Source: Pirellulaceae bacterium (GTDB taxonomy: Bacteria; Planctomycetota; Planctomycetia; Pirellulales; Pirellulaceae). From it: 6,545 nucleotides of DNA. Under the pieces are notes generated by a model, which was not told where the DNA came from, searched no databases, and saw only the letters and a list, made by a program, of their open reading frames with translations. The stretch is from the NCBI GenBank assembly GCA_013002105.1, contig JABDKS010000620.1, positions 1-6,545 on the forward strand. Direction: 5' to 3'. The position numbers and the translations under genes are program-made. Below, piece after piece: positions 1-5,502 of the stretch. Position 1 is the first letter of the stretch. Every line of letters starts with the position of its first letter.

Positions 1-487
1 CACTGACTTGCACGGTGTAGTTCTCGGTACGCGTTTGCGTTTGAGGAACATTGACCGTGTAAGTTTGTTGACGCGTTTCCACGCGAGCAACACGACGGGT
101 GACCGCACACATACGTGTCTGGGTCTGAGTTTGGTAGGTGGTCGTTGGGACCATGCGTGTTTCGGTCACGTACTGCGATCGCATCACAGTTTGTGTTTGG
201 TACGAAACCGCACCGCCGCCACCAGCGCCATAGGCACCGCCAGCACCGTAGGCACCACCAGCACCTGCTCCACCCCCATAATTGACAGCCGATCCAGCAC
301 CATAGGCACCGGCACCACTGCCATAAACAACGGCTCCGCCGCCACAACCTGCGGCGATCCCGCCACTGGCGACACAACCGGAGCCGCTCGCGCAGCCTCC
401 GCAGTCACCACAACCAGCTTGGACAGTGCCAGCGAATACGAACGCTGCAACTAGTCCAAATACATACTTAAGCACTTGTGCTTTCAT
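1..487 (-). CDS. Secreted Gly/Cys-rich protein with YTV-type repeats (N-terminal part, runs off left edge)
   Basis: An open frame of 162 codons starts at the ATG at 487 and has no stop before the window edge. A strong Shine-Dalgarno (GGAGGG, 496-501) lies 8 nt upstream. Residues 1-24 form a signal peptide: Lys at 2 and 7, a hydrophobic core, and a VQA cleavage site. Residues 25-48 are Cys-rich (C26, C29, C32, C38, C48, with CxxCxxC). Residues 49-93 are a low-complexity Gly/Ala/Tyr stretch with three AYGAG units. From residue 96 the chain turns Thr/Gln/Arg-rich with recurrent YxT or YTV units; YTV occurs at 143-145 and 157-159, a 14-residue step. This composition resembles the YTV repeat family described from Rhodopirellula (Pfam YTV, from memory). 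Those proteins are exported and their function is unknown. A structural cell-surface or matrix role, with cysteines for cross-linking, is inference. The gene is divergent from everything to its right. Confidence 0.85.
   Translation of the reverse strand, partial: MKAQVLKYVFGLVAAFVFAGTVQAGCGDCGGCASGSGCVASGGIAAGCGGGAVVYGSGAGAYGAGSAVNYGGGAGAGGAYGAGGAYGAGGGGAVSYQTQTVMRSQYVTETRMVPTTTYQTQTQTRMCAVTRRVARVETRQQTYTVNVPQTQTRTENYTVQVS
221..307 (-). repeat. Degenerate GGTGCCTAYGGHGCTGG coding repeat (AYGAG units)
   Basis: Three near-identical units encode Ala-Tyr-Gly-Ala-Gly at residues 61-65 (293-307), 79-83 (239-253) and 85-89 (221-235) of the leftmost protein. The last two are immediate neighbours, 18 nt apart. 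The DNA is more alike than the protein needs, so slippage or unequal-crossover expansion is likely and the copy number may vary between strains. Confidence 0.7.
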
Positions 488-564
488 CAAGGAAACCCTC
501 CAGAACGTCTCACAGCCAGTGAGGCAACAGTAGAAATACGAGGAAGTTTAACGGCTGCGCAAAA

Positions 565-580
565 TGGGCTAATCTGCCCA
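565..580 (-). promoter_or_regulatory. Hairpin near the 5' end of the secreted-protein transcript
   Basis: TGGGC (565-569) and GCCCA (576-580) form a perfect 5-bp stem with a 6-nt loop. On the minus strand it is followed by TTTT. It starts about 3 nt after the predicted transcription start (near 583), so it could cap and stabilise the 5' end of the mRNA. The stem and T-run are short for a terminator. Confidence 0.35.
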
Positions 581-589
581 GGCGGTAAG

Positions 590-617
590 AATCTATCCAG
601 TTGAGTTTGGGTGTCAA
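590..617 (-). promoter_or_regulatory. Candidate sigma70 promoter for the secreted repeat protein
   Basis: Read on the minus strand, a perfect TTGACA -35 box (612-617) is followed after 16 nt by TAGATT (590-595; 4 of 6 to TATAAT). This predicts a start near 583 and a leader of about 96 nt ahead of the ATG at 487. The consensus -35 makes this the best promoter match on the left side, though no transcription data support it. Confidence 0.5.
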
Positions 618-639
618 TGATTCGCCAAAGTCAAACTGG
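597..639. repeat. Imperfect inverted repeat around the -35 box (candidate operator)
   Basis: Arm one, CCAGTTGAGTTTGG (597-610), matches the reverse complement of arm two, CCAAAGTCAAACTGG (625-639), with one mismatch and one extra base. The 14-nt centre (611-624) contains most of the TTGACA -35 box of the minus-strand promoter. A dyad placed on a -35 element is where a dimeric regulator could bind. No regulator gene is visible nearby. Confidence 0.4.
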
Positions 640-756
640 GTTAAACGGGCTAAATCACCAAGCCAAAACATTCGATACAAATTCGCTTCACCCGCCCCGC
701 CGCGATCTCATTAGTAGGGATCGCCATCAGAAAGTCAATCAACGAAGAACAGAGTT

Positions 757-1238
757 CCCTTGCATTCACATAAGGGTGCACTAATCGCTTTAGAATAGTG
801 GACGGAAGTATCTGTCTACCGCATCGATTTCTGCCGACTTTGCCCGATTTTTTTAATCGGAAAAATCTGATTTTCGCAGAAGTGGGGTGCGAATGGTGAC
901 CGCTGGCGCCCCGATCACCTACGCGACAGCGGGGGTGGCTGCCCACTCACCGACGGTGATCGAACCGGCTGCGCTGGCGAATGTCCGCCTGCACGAAACA
1001 GATACCGCCAACACTTGGGTTCGCTAAACGGCCTTGACAGATGCTAACGATACACCAACTGCCTTTAACTCACTTCCAGCGGATGAGCTCGTCGTCGAAC
1101 ACGTGGGCTCGGAAGTCGACATTGCTATCCACACCCGACCAAAGTTGCGCCTACCCGGCCAACAATGCGTTCGCGCATGGCGTATGGAATAGGACGAATC
1201 GGCTGCATTCACAGCGACGCGTAGGGGTGCATTCACCC
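757..1238. repeat. Nonamer TGCATTCAC, three copies, each at a short inverted repeat
   Basis: TGCATTCAC occurs at 761-769, 1204-1212 and 1228-1236. Each copy sits in or next to the loop of a small dyad with different arms: CCCTT/AAGGG (757-761, 772-776), GCTG/CAGC (1202-1205, 1212-1215) and GGGTG/CACCC (1225-1229, 1234-1238). The stems are only 4-5 bp, so each could be chance. What stands out is the shared loop sequence with differing arms. Confidence 0.3.
895..962. promoter_or_regulatory. Cluster of GGTGA half-sites with a 13-bp palindrome
   Basis: GGTGA occurs four times in 68 bp: forward at 895-899 and 955-959, reversed (TCACC) at 915-919 and 947-951. The last pair forms the perfect odd-centred palindrome TCACCGACGGTGA (947-959). 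A longer perfect dyad also pairs CGATCACC (912-919) with GGTGATCG (955-962). The arrangement looks like a regulator-binding cluster or a remnant of a repeat element. No adjacent gene start is served by it. Confidence 0.3.
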
Positions 1239-1263
1239 AAGGAACGTGACGGCCACAAACATC

Positions 1264-1291
1264 CATTACATCTCGCCCACTCGATGTAATG
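1264..1291. repeat. Perfect 9-bp inverted repeat, 10-nt loop
   Basis: CATTACATC (1264-1272) and GATGTAATG (1283-1291) are exact reverse complements around a 10-nt centre. This is the strongest simple dyad in the left spacer. No T-run follows on either strand, so it is not a classical intrinsic terminator. It could be an operator, a structured-RNA element or a remnant of a mobile-element end. Confidence 0.5.
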
Positions 1292-1399
1292 CGACCCACC
1301 GAAAGAGCCGATAGCCAACCCAAGAGCAAGAAAGATTCGATTCGGCGAAAAAGAAGGCTGTCACATAGTGGTGTCTGTTCCGTATTATGCGCACGGACG

Positions 1400-1428
1400 T
1401 TTACGCGTTTTGATATTGGATTTATGTT
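1400..1428 (+). promoter_or_regulatory. Candidate promoter for the PAS-GAF-receiver gene
   Basis: TTTACG (1400-1405; 4 of 6 to TTGACA), a 17-nt spacer, then TATGTT (1423-1428; 4 of 6 to TATAAT). The predicted start near 1435 gives a leader of about 115 nt. A small dyad TCCGT/ACGGA (1379-1383, 1393-1397) lies just upstream of the -35 and could be an operator. The match is moderate only. Confidence 0.3.
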
Positions 1429-1536
1429 GCATCGAAGTGATTAGAGCGACGTTGCCAACTGAGAATAATGACTGATTGATTCGCGACATTGAGATTCGAT
1501 CGTCGCCGCCAAGACAGCGGTGACGTAAGTGGTTGT

Positions 1537-1544
1537 GGGAGGAG
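1537..1544 (+). promoter_or_regulatory. Strong Shine-Dalgarno that sets the start at 1549
   Basis: GGGAGGAG ends 4 nt before the ATG at 1549, and its GGAGG core is 6 nt away. The frame stays open upstream to a TTG at 1489, but that codon has no comparable site. The 20 extra residues it would add are Arg/Gly-rich and not domain-like. The ATG at 1549 is therefore the better start. Confidence 0.8.
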
Positions 1545-1548
1545 ATCG

Positions 1549-3336
1549 ATGAGTCGATCACCGCAAACGAATTATCCCTCCGAAAATCCTCGCAAACTTA
1601 TCTGCGTTGGAGATCCGCAATCTCTGCCGTCGGACATCACTCCCGACGAAGTCGTCGTGATCGACACCGCTGCCGCGGTGCTGGACGAATTAGAAGAGCC
1701 ATCGATCGAAGGCGTTTGGATTGCCCGCCCTCAACTGCCTCAGTTATCGGAGCTTCGCGGGATCTGTCAGAGCGGTTTGATGTTACGCGACATGCCCGAA
1801 GGCGTGGCGTTGCTGGACATGGACGTTCGAGTGTTGTGGGCCAATCGTCGCCTACGCAGTTGGGCCGGAAAGACCGATGAGGCGCCGGTCGGGATGACGC
1901 TGTACGAGTTGCTGGGAAACCCTGAAATCATGGGGCCCGATTTCTGTCCGTTCCACACGGCCCTGGCGACAGGCGACGAAAGCACCAGCACGCTGCACAG
2001 TACCGACGACAAGTTTTTTCAGGTACATGCCGCCCCGATTGTTCACGAGGATCAAACGCGACAATTGATTGTCACAATCAGTGACATCACCGAAGAAATA
2101 CTGCAGCAGCAAAAACTGGCTGCCATTCATCAAGCCGGCCGTGAGCTTGCCGATTTGCGACCTTCTGAAATCTTCATGATGGAAGTCGACGAGCGAATCG
2201 ACTTGCTCAAAGAAAACATTCGTCACTACCTAAGTGACCTGCTGAATTTTGAAGTGATTGAGATCCGATTGCTCGAACACGCCACCGGCAACCTGGTTCC
2301 TTTGCTGAGCGTCGGGATCGACCAGGAAGCAGCAGATCGACAATTGTTTGCCCATCCTCAGGGCAACGGCATCACCGGATACGCCGCGGCAAGTGGTATG
2401 AGCTACATCTGCCACGATGTCGTCAACGATCCGCTTTTTATCCCTGGTGTTGCCAATTCGCGCAGTTCGCTGACGGTTCCGTTGATCCTGCACGACCAGG
2501 TCCTGGGCACCATCAATGTCGAAAGCCCCAAACCGGCCGCCTTTGGCGATAGCGACCTGCAATTCCTGGAAATTTTTGCCCGCGATGTCGCGTTCGCACT
2601 CAACACGCTGGAGTTACTGGTCGCTCAAAAAGCCAACACGGCCCAACAAAGTTGCGATGCGATCCACAGTGCCGTGGCCATGCCGGTCGATGAAATACTG
2701 AACGATGCCGTCAACGTGATGGAGGAATACATCGGTCACAGCAGCGAAGTCTCCGACCGTATTCGACGAATCCTGCAAAACGCGCGTGACATTAAACAGA
2801 CGATCCAACAAATCGGCCAGCGCATGACGCCACTCGAGGCCGTTCCGGTGGGCGTCGTTTCGACGCAGCACGAACAGCTCAATGGTAAGCGTATTTTGGT
2901 GGTCGATGCGGACGAACAAGTTCGCGAAGACGCCCACAATCTGCTGGAACGCTACGGTTGCGTCGTGGAGACGGCCCACAAGGGCGACGAAGCCGTATTG
3001 ATGGTTCGCGGCAGCGGCGGTGCCACGGGCTACGACGTGATCATCAGCGACATCAAATTGCCCGACTACAGCGGATACCAGTTGATGTTGCGACTGGGCC
3101 AAATCATGGATCGCGTACCGATGGTGTTGATGAAGGGATTTGGATACGACCCCGGCCATTCGATTGTCAAAGCGCGACAAAACGGGCTTCACCCCAAAGC
3201 GCTGCTCTTCAAACCGTTCCGCTTGGATCAATTGATCGACGTCGTCAACACGATGATTCAGTTGAACCAGGAAACGCCGCCCAAACAGCTCAGCGACGCG
3301 GAACAAAAAGCCAAAGCGTCCGCTGCCAATCAGTAG
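1549..3336 (+). CDS. PAS-GAF-(DHp-like)-pseudoreceiver signalling protein without kinase domain
   Basis: 595 residues, no signal peptide and no membrane segment, so cytoplasmic. Residues 1-75 are of unknown fold. Residues 78-184 form a PAS domain, opening at MPEGVALLD and closing with the typical SDITEE; it contains a CPFH motif at 133-136. Residues about 210-350 form a GAF domain with a typical SLTVPL and GTINVES core. Residues about 365-425 are helical and look like a worn DHp module: H373 is followed by P379, but not in the canonical HExxxP form. No ATP-binding N/G1/G2 boxes exist, so it cannot be a self-sufficient histidine kinase. Residues about 445-575 form a receiver with the phospho-acceptor D501 and K555. 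However, the Mg-binding Asp position is A454 (DAD instead of DD) and the switch Thr/Ser position is K529. It may sense a ligand through PAS or GAF and relay by protein contact; the ligand is unknown. It ends 8 bp from a convergent response regulator. Confidence 0.85.
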   Translation: MSRSPQTNYPSENPRKLICVGDPQSLPSDITPDEVVVIDTAAAVLDELEEPSIEGVWIARPQLPQLSELRGICQSGLMLRDMPEGVALLDMDVRVLWANRRLRSWAGKTDEAPVGMTLYELLGNPEIMGPDFCPFHTALATGDESTSTLHSTDDKFFQVHAAPIVHEDQTRQLIVTISDITEEILQQQKLAAIHQAGRELADLRPSEIFMMEVDERIDLLKENIRHYLSDLLNFEVIEIRLLEHATGNLVPLLSVGIDQEAADRQLFAHPQGNGITGYAAASGMSYICHDVVNDPLFIPGVANSRSSLTVPLILHDQVLGTINVESPKPAAFGDSDLQFLEIFARDVAFALNTLELLVAQKANTAQQSCDAIHSAVAMPVDEILNDAVNVMEEYIGHSSEVSDRIRRILQNARDIKQTIQQIGQRMTPLEAVPVGVVSTQHEQLNGKRILVVDADEQVREDAHNLLERYGCVVETAHKGDEAVLMVRGSGGATGYDVIISDIKLPDYSGYQLMLRLGQIMDRVPMVLMKGFGYDPGHSIVKARQNGLHPKALLFKPFRLDQLIDVVNTMIQLNQETPPKQLSDAEQKAKASAANQ

Positions 3337-3344
3337 CCATGGAT

Positions 3345-3788
3345 TTACGACTGATCGTCTTCCATATCCTGGATATAACGCCGCAATCGATCCAGTTCGT
3401 CCTCGGTACCCTTTAGCTTGAGCATATTTTCGACCCGCTTGAGCAATTCGATCTTGTTGACCGGCTTGCTCAAAAAGTCGTCAGTGCCGGCGGCGACCGC
3501 CCGCTCGATATCACCCAGTTCGTTCAATGCGGTGACCATCAATACCATCGTGCGACGCGACTGCTCGCCTTCTTTGATCTGTTTGCAAACTTCGAAACCG
3601 CTCAAGTGCGGCATCATCACATCCAGCAATACCAGGTCGGGCGAAAAGCTATCGACTTTTTCCAGGGTATCGCGACCATCGACAGATGTCTCGATTTCAC
3701 AATCAATCGTGGCCAGATAAGCTTCTAACAACTCGCGGTTGGCCGCGTTGTCGTCGGCAATCAAGATTCGATGCGGCGTGTCTGCCAT
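3345..3788 (-). CDS. Single-domain response regulator (receiver only)
   Basis: 147 residues, essentially one CheY/PleD-like receiver with a short charged C-terminal helix (residues 127-147). All hallmark residues are present: acidic pocket D12-D13, phospho-acceptor D56 within LLDVMMP, switch T86 and K108 in the SKP motif. There is no DNA-binding, GGDEF, HD-GYP or other output domain, so it should act by protein contact or as a phosphate shuttle or sink. The start is the ATG at 3788; the upstream sequence has no good Shine-Dalgarno. It follows glyA on the same strand after 92 bp that contain a weak promoter candidate, so co-transcription is possible but uncertain. It converges on the PAS-GAF-receiver gene with an 8-bp gap and no visible terminator. 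Its kinase is not in the window. Confidence 0.93.
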   Translation of the reverse strand: MADTPHRILIADDNAANRELLEAYLATIDCEIETSVDGRDTLEKVDSFSPDLVLLDVMMPHLSGFEVCKQIKEGEQSRRTMVLMVTALNELGDIERAVAAGTDDFLSKPVNKIELLKRVENMLKLKGTEDELDRLRRYIQDMEDDQS

Positions 3789-3821
3789 GAATCAAATGCT
3801 TCGTGGTTGAGGTGGACTGAC

Positions 3822-3849
3822 TAAATATCGGATCGCTCAAGTGTCACAA
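3822..3849 (-). promoter_or_regulatory. Weak promoter candidate for the response regulator
   Basis: On the minus strand TTGTGA (3844-3849; 4 of 6) is followed after 16 nt by TATTTA (3822-3827; 4 of 6). The predicted start near 3815 leaves a leader of about 27 nt to the ATG at 3788. If real, the regulator can be transcribed apart from glyA. Confidence 0.28.
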
Positions 3850-3880
3850 CGATCACGATTTTGACGCAGTGGACGGGATC

Positions 3881-5137
3881 CTAAACGGCGGTCGATCCGC
3901 TGGCTGCGGGAACGGGAAAATGTTCGCATAGTTGGCGAACGTCCTCACGGATCGATTTCAATGTGGCTTGGTCATCGGCATTGGACAATGCCTGATGAAT
4001 CCACTGTCCAATCCTTTTAAGTTCTTCCACGCCCATGCCACGTGTCGTCAGCGCCGGCGTCCCGATGCGAATCCCAGACGGATCCATCGGCTTGCGGGTG
4101 TCAAAGGGGATCATGTTCATATTGACGGTGATGCCACATTCATCCAGCACCGCCTCGGCTTTTTTGCCACCCAAGCCAACGGCCGTCACGTCGACCAACA
4201 TCAGATGGTTATCGGTTCCGCCGCTAACGAGCGGCAGCCCGGCCGACATCAGCGTTTCGGCCAGGGCCTGGGCGTTATCGACGACCGCTTGTCCATAGAC
4301 CTTGAAGTCGGGCTCCATCGCTTCGCGGAAACAAATCGCTTTGGCCGCAACGATGTGCATCAGCGGCCCACCTTGCGTACCCGGGAAAACATTGCGATTG
4401 ACCATTTTGAGCTGTTCCTGCTTGCATAGGATCAGCCCACTGCGTGGGCCACGCAACGTCTTGTGCGTGGTCGTCGTGACAAAATCAGCGTAGGGAACGG
4501 GGTTATTGTGAATTCCGGCAGCGACCAGACCGGCGTAATGGGCCATGTCGACCATCAATAACGCGCCGACTTCGTTCGCGATCTCGGCAAATTTGTCGTG
4601 GGGAATCTCGCGTGGATACGCGCTCGCCCCGGCGACGATTAACTTTGGCTTTTCCTCGCGAGCCAGCTTGGCAATCTGATCAAAGTCCAACCGATGCGTT
4701 TTCTGATCGACTCCGTAACTGTGGAAATTGTACAGCCGTCCGCTGATGTTCAATCGCATCCCGTGCGTCAGGTGTCCGCCCTGGGCCAGATCCAACCCCA
4801 GTACGCTGTCGCCAGGTTCCAAACACGACAGATAGACCGCCGTGTTGGCCTGCGAACCGCTGTGTGGCTGCACGTTGGCTGCGTCGGCCCCAAAGAGCTG
4901 CTTGGCCCGATCGATGGCTAGTGTCTCCACGACATCGACGTGTTCACAACCACCGTAGTAGCGTCGACCCGGGTAGCCTTCGGCGTATTTGTTCGTCAAG
5001 ACGCTGCCGGCGGCCTGCATGATGGCGGGGCTGGTGTAGTTTTCGCTAGCGATCATTTCCAGGCCGTCTTGCTGCCGGGTCGCCTCGGCTTCGATCGCGT
5101 CCCAGATCTCTGGATCTTGTTGTTGCAGTGGGTTCAT
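3881..5137 (-). CDS. glyA: Serine hydroxymethyltransferase
   Basis: 418 residues, the normal bacterial length (E. coli GlyA is 417). It is a cytoplasmic PLP enzyme that interconverts serine plus tetrahydrofolate with glycine plus 5,10-methylene-tetrahydrofolate, the main source of one-carbon units. Family motifs in order: SENYTSP (31-37), [13 protein letters not shown] (51-63), the SGSQAN segment (93-98), GGHLTHG with the PLP-stacking H122, VDMAH with D197 and H200, [14 protein letters not shown] with the Schiff-base lysine K226, and [14 protein letters not shown] near the C-terminus carrying the substrate-carboxylate arginine. Nothing essential is missing. The frame stays open to a TTG at 5179, but that codon falls in the leader T-run and adds 14 residues not typical of the family, so the ATG at 5137 is preferred. 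No clear Shine-Dalgarno precedes it. A sigma70-like promoter lies about 85 nt upstream. A single-receiver regulator gene follows on the same strand. Confidence 0.98.
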   Translation of the reverse strand: MNPLQQQDPEIWDAIEAEATRQQDGLEMIASENYTSPAIMQAAGSVLTNKYAEGYPGRRYYGGCEHVDVVETLAIDRAKQLFGADAANVQPHSGSQANTAVYLSCLEPGDSVLGLDLAQGGHLTHGMRLNISGRLYNFHSYGVDQKTHRLDFDQIAKLAREEKPKLIVAGASAYPREIPHDKFAEIANEVGALLMVDMAHYAGLVAAGIHNNPVPYADFVTTTTHKTLRGPRSGLILCKQEQLKMVNRNVFPGTQGGPLMHIVAAKAICFREAMEPDFKVYGQAVVDNAQALAETLMSAGLPLVSGGTDNHLMLVDVTAVGLGGKKAEAVLDECGITVNMNMIPFDTRKPMDPSGIRIGTPALTTRGMGVEELKRIGQWIHQALSNADDQATLKSIREDVRQLCEHFPVPAASGSTAV

Positions 5138-5177
5138 TGGAGCGAAGTGTCTCGTATAGAAGCGTTTGGGATAGTGC

Positions 5178-5211
5178 AAAAAAGGGGGATCGACAGAGGG
5201 GAAATCCGCCC
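5178..5211 (-). terminator. Possible attenuator-like hairpin in the glyA leader
   Basis: On the minus strand GGG-C-GGAT (5211-5204) can pair with ATCCCCC (5190-5184), giving 7 bp with one bulged C and a 13-nt loop. Six T residues (5183-5178) follow directly. The same GGGG can instead pair with a nearer CCCC (5201-5198), so two exclusive folds exist. It lies between the predicted transcription start and the glyA ATG. The form fits an intrinsic terminator or attenuator, but it starts only a few nt into the transcript and may be incidental. Confidence 0.35.
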
Positions 5212-5221
5212 CGGCCGCTTA

Positions 5222-5250
5222 ATTGTCGACCGTCACCGAAAAACCGTCAA
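5222..5250 (-). promoter_or_regulatory. Candidate sigma70 promoter of glyA
   Basis: Read on the minus strand, TTGACG (5245-5250; 5 of 6), a 17-nt spacer, then GACAAT (5222-5227; 4 of 6). The predicted start is near 5215, giving a leader of about 78 nt to the ATG at 5137. Spacing and -35 quality make it one of the better promoter matches in the window. Confidence 0.5.
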
Positions 5251-5340
5251 TGTAGCCAAAATCCGAGCATTCCCCCCGCAGGGTCATCAATCGAAGCTCC
5301 GTTGGGCACCTTTTCGCAAAGTCGTTTGGATTTCAGGGAC

Positions 5341-5353
5341 TTTATCGGATAAA
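5341..5353. promoter_or_regulatory. 13-bp palindrome TTTATCGGATAAA (candidate operator)
   Basis: TTTATC and GATAAA are perfect reverse complements around a single G at 5347. It lies about 190 bp upstream of the metalloprotease start and about 125 bp upstream of the predicted glyA start. A weak -10-like GATAAA overlaps its right half. The form suits a small dimeric regulator. Which gene it would serve is unknown. Confidence 0.35.
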
Positions 5354-5439
5354 ACAGTAGTACCGACGCGAGGACTCCTTTGTTTCTGCGTCCAACCCTT
5401 TAGATCCCCTCGGATGCCAGCCGATTCGTACGCGAATTA

Positions 5440-5492
5440 CGCTGTTTCTTATCACAGTTCGCTGTAGCTGTGAGCTAACGCTGCGGCTGTGA
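5440..5492. repeat. Short tandem/inverted repeat upstream of the metalloprotease
   Basis: CGCTGTAGCTGTGA (5460-5473) and CGCTGCGGCTGTGA (5479-5492) are direct repeats, 12 of 14 identical, 19 bp apart. A third CGCTG lies 20 bp further upstream (5440-5444). TCACAG (5452-5457) pairs with CTGTGA (5468-5473), and TAGCT (5465-5469) with AGCTA (5473-5477). It could be an operator array with two-helical-turn phasing, or one copy of a dispersed intergenic repeat. Confidence 0.45.
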
Positions 5493-5502
5493 CCTACCTT
5501 TG

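Larger units (their letters stand above)
640..1548. other. Gene-poor spacer of about 900 bp
   Basis: I see no convincing gene here. The longest open frames (minus 650-946 starting at GTG, minus 1024-1329, plus 1041-1289) lack ribosome binding sites and recognisable sequence. One plus-strand frame beginning at the ATG at 893 reads 44 codons to a TAA at 1025-1027. It then stays open in the same frame to a TAG at about 1190-1192, with fairly coding-like codons. This could be a decayed gene, but I recognise no domain. The stretch also holds the short inverted repeats, GGTGA sites and TGCATTCAC copies listed separately, and the promoter and leader of the PAS-GAF gene at its right end. No tRNA or rRNA signature was seen. 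Confidence 0.6.

Noticed and set aside
844..860. Hairpin CCGATT/AATCGG with a T-rich loop, read as a terminator
   Set aside because: No T-run follows the stem on either strand and no gene ends nearby.
650..946. Minus-strand open frame of 98 codons
   Set aside because: It starts at GTG without a Shine-Dalgarno, shows no recognisable domain, and covers the dyads and GGTGA cluster. It is most likely a chance frame.
1024..1329. Overlapping open frames on both strands (minus 1024-1329 and plus 1041-1289)
   Set aside because: Neither has a ribosome binding site or protein-like composition, and they exclude each other.
1489..1548. TTG-initiated extension of the PAS-GAF-receiver protein
   Set aside because: The strong GGGAGGAG directly serves the ATG at 1549, and the extra 20 residues are Arg/Gly-rich with no domain.
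2614..3306. Minus-strand open frame of 230 codons opposite the receiver gene
   Set aside because: It is the antisense shadow of a real gene with clear PAS, GAF and receiver domains, and its own sequence shows no family motif.
3337..3344. Bidirectional terminator between the convergent genes
   Set aside because: The gap is only 8 bp, and the flanking dyads are 4-5 bp with no T-run.
3932..4429. Plus-strand open frame of 165 codons inside glyA
   Set aside because: It is the antisense shadow of a gene whose identity is certain.
5138..5179. TTG-initiated extension of glyA
   Set aside because: The codon lies in the leader T-run. The 14 added residues are not typical of the family, and the ATG at 5137 gives the standard length.
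5138..5220. Glycine or tetrahydrofolate riboswitch upstream of glyA
   Set aside because: The predicted leader is only about 78 nt and none of the conserved cores I know can be found in it.
5326..5353. Plus-strand promoter TTGGAT, 16 nt, GATAAA for the metalloprotease
   Set aside because: The -35 matches at only 3 of 6, and the -10 coincides with half of a palindrome. Too weak to list as a feature.
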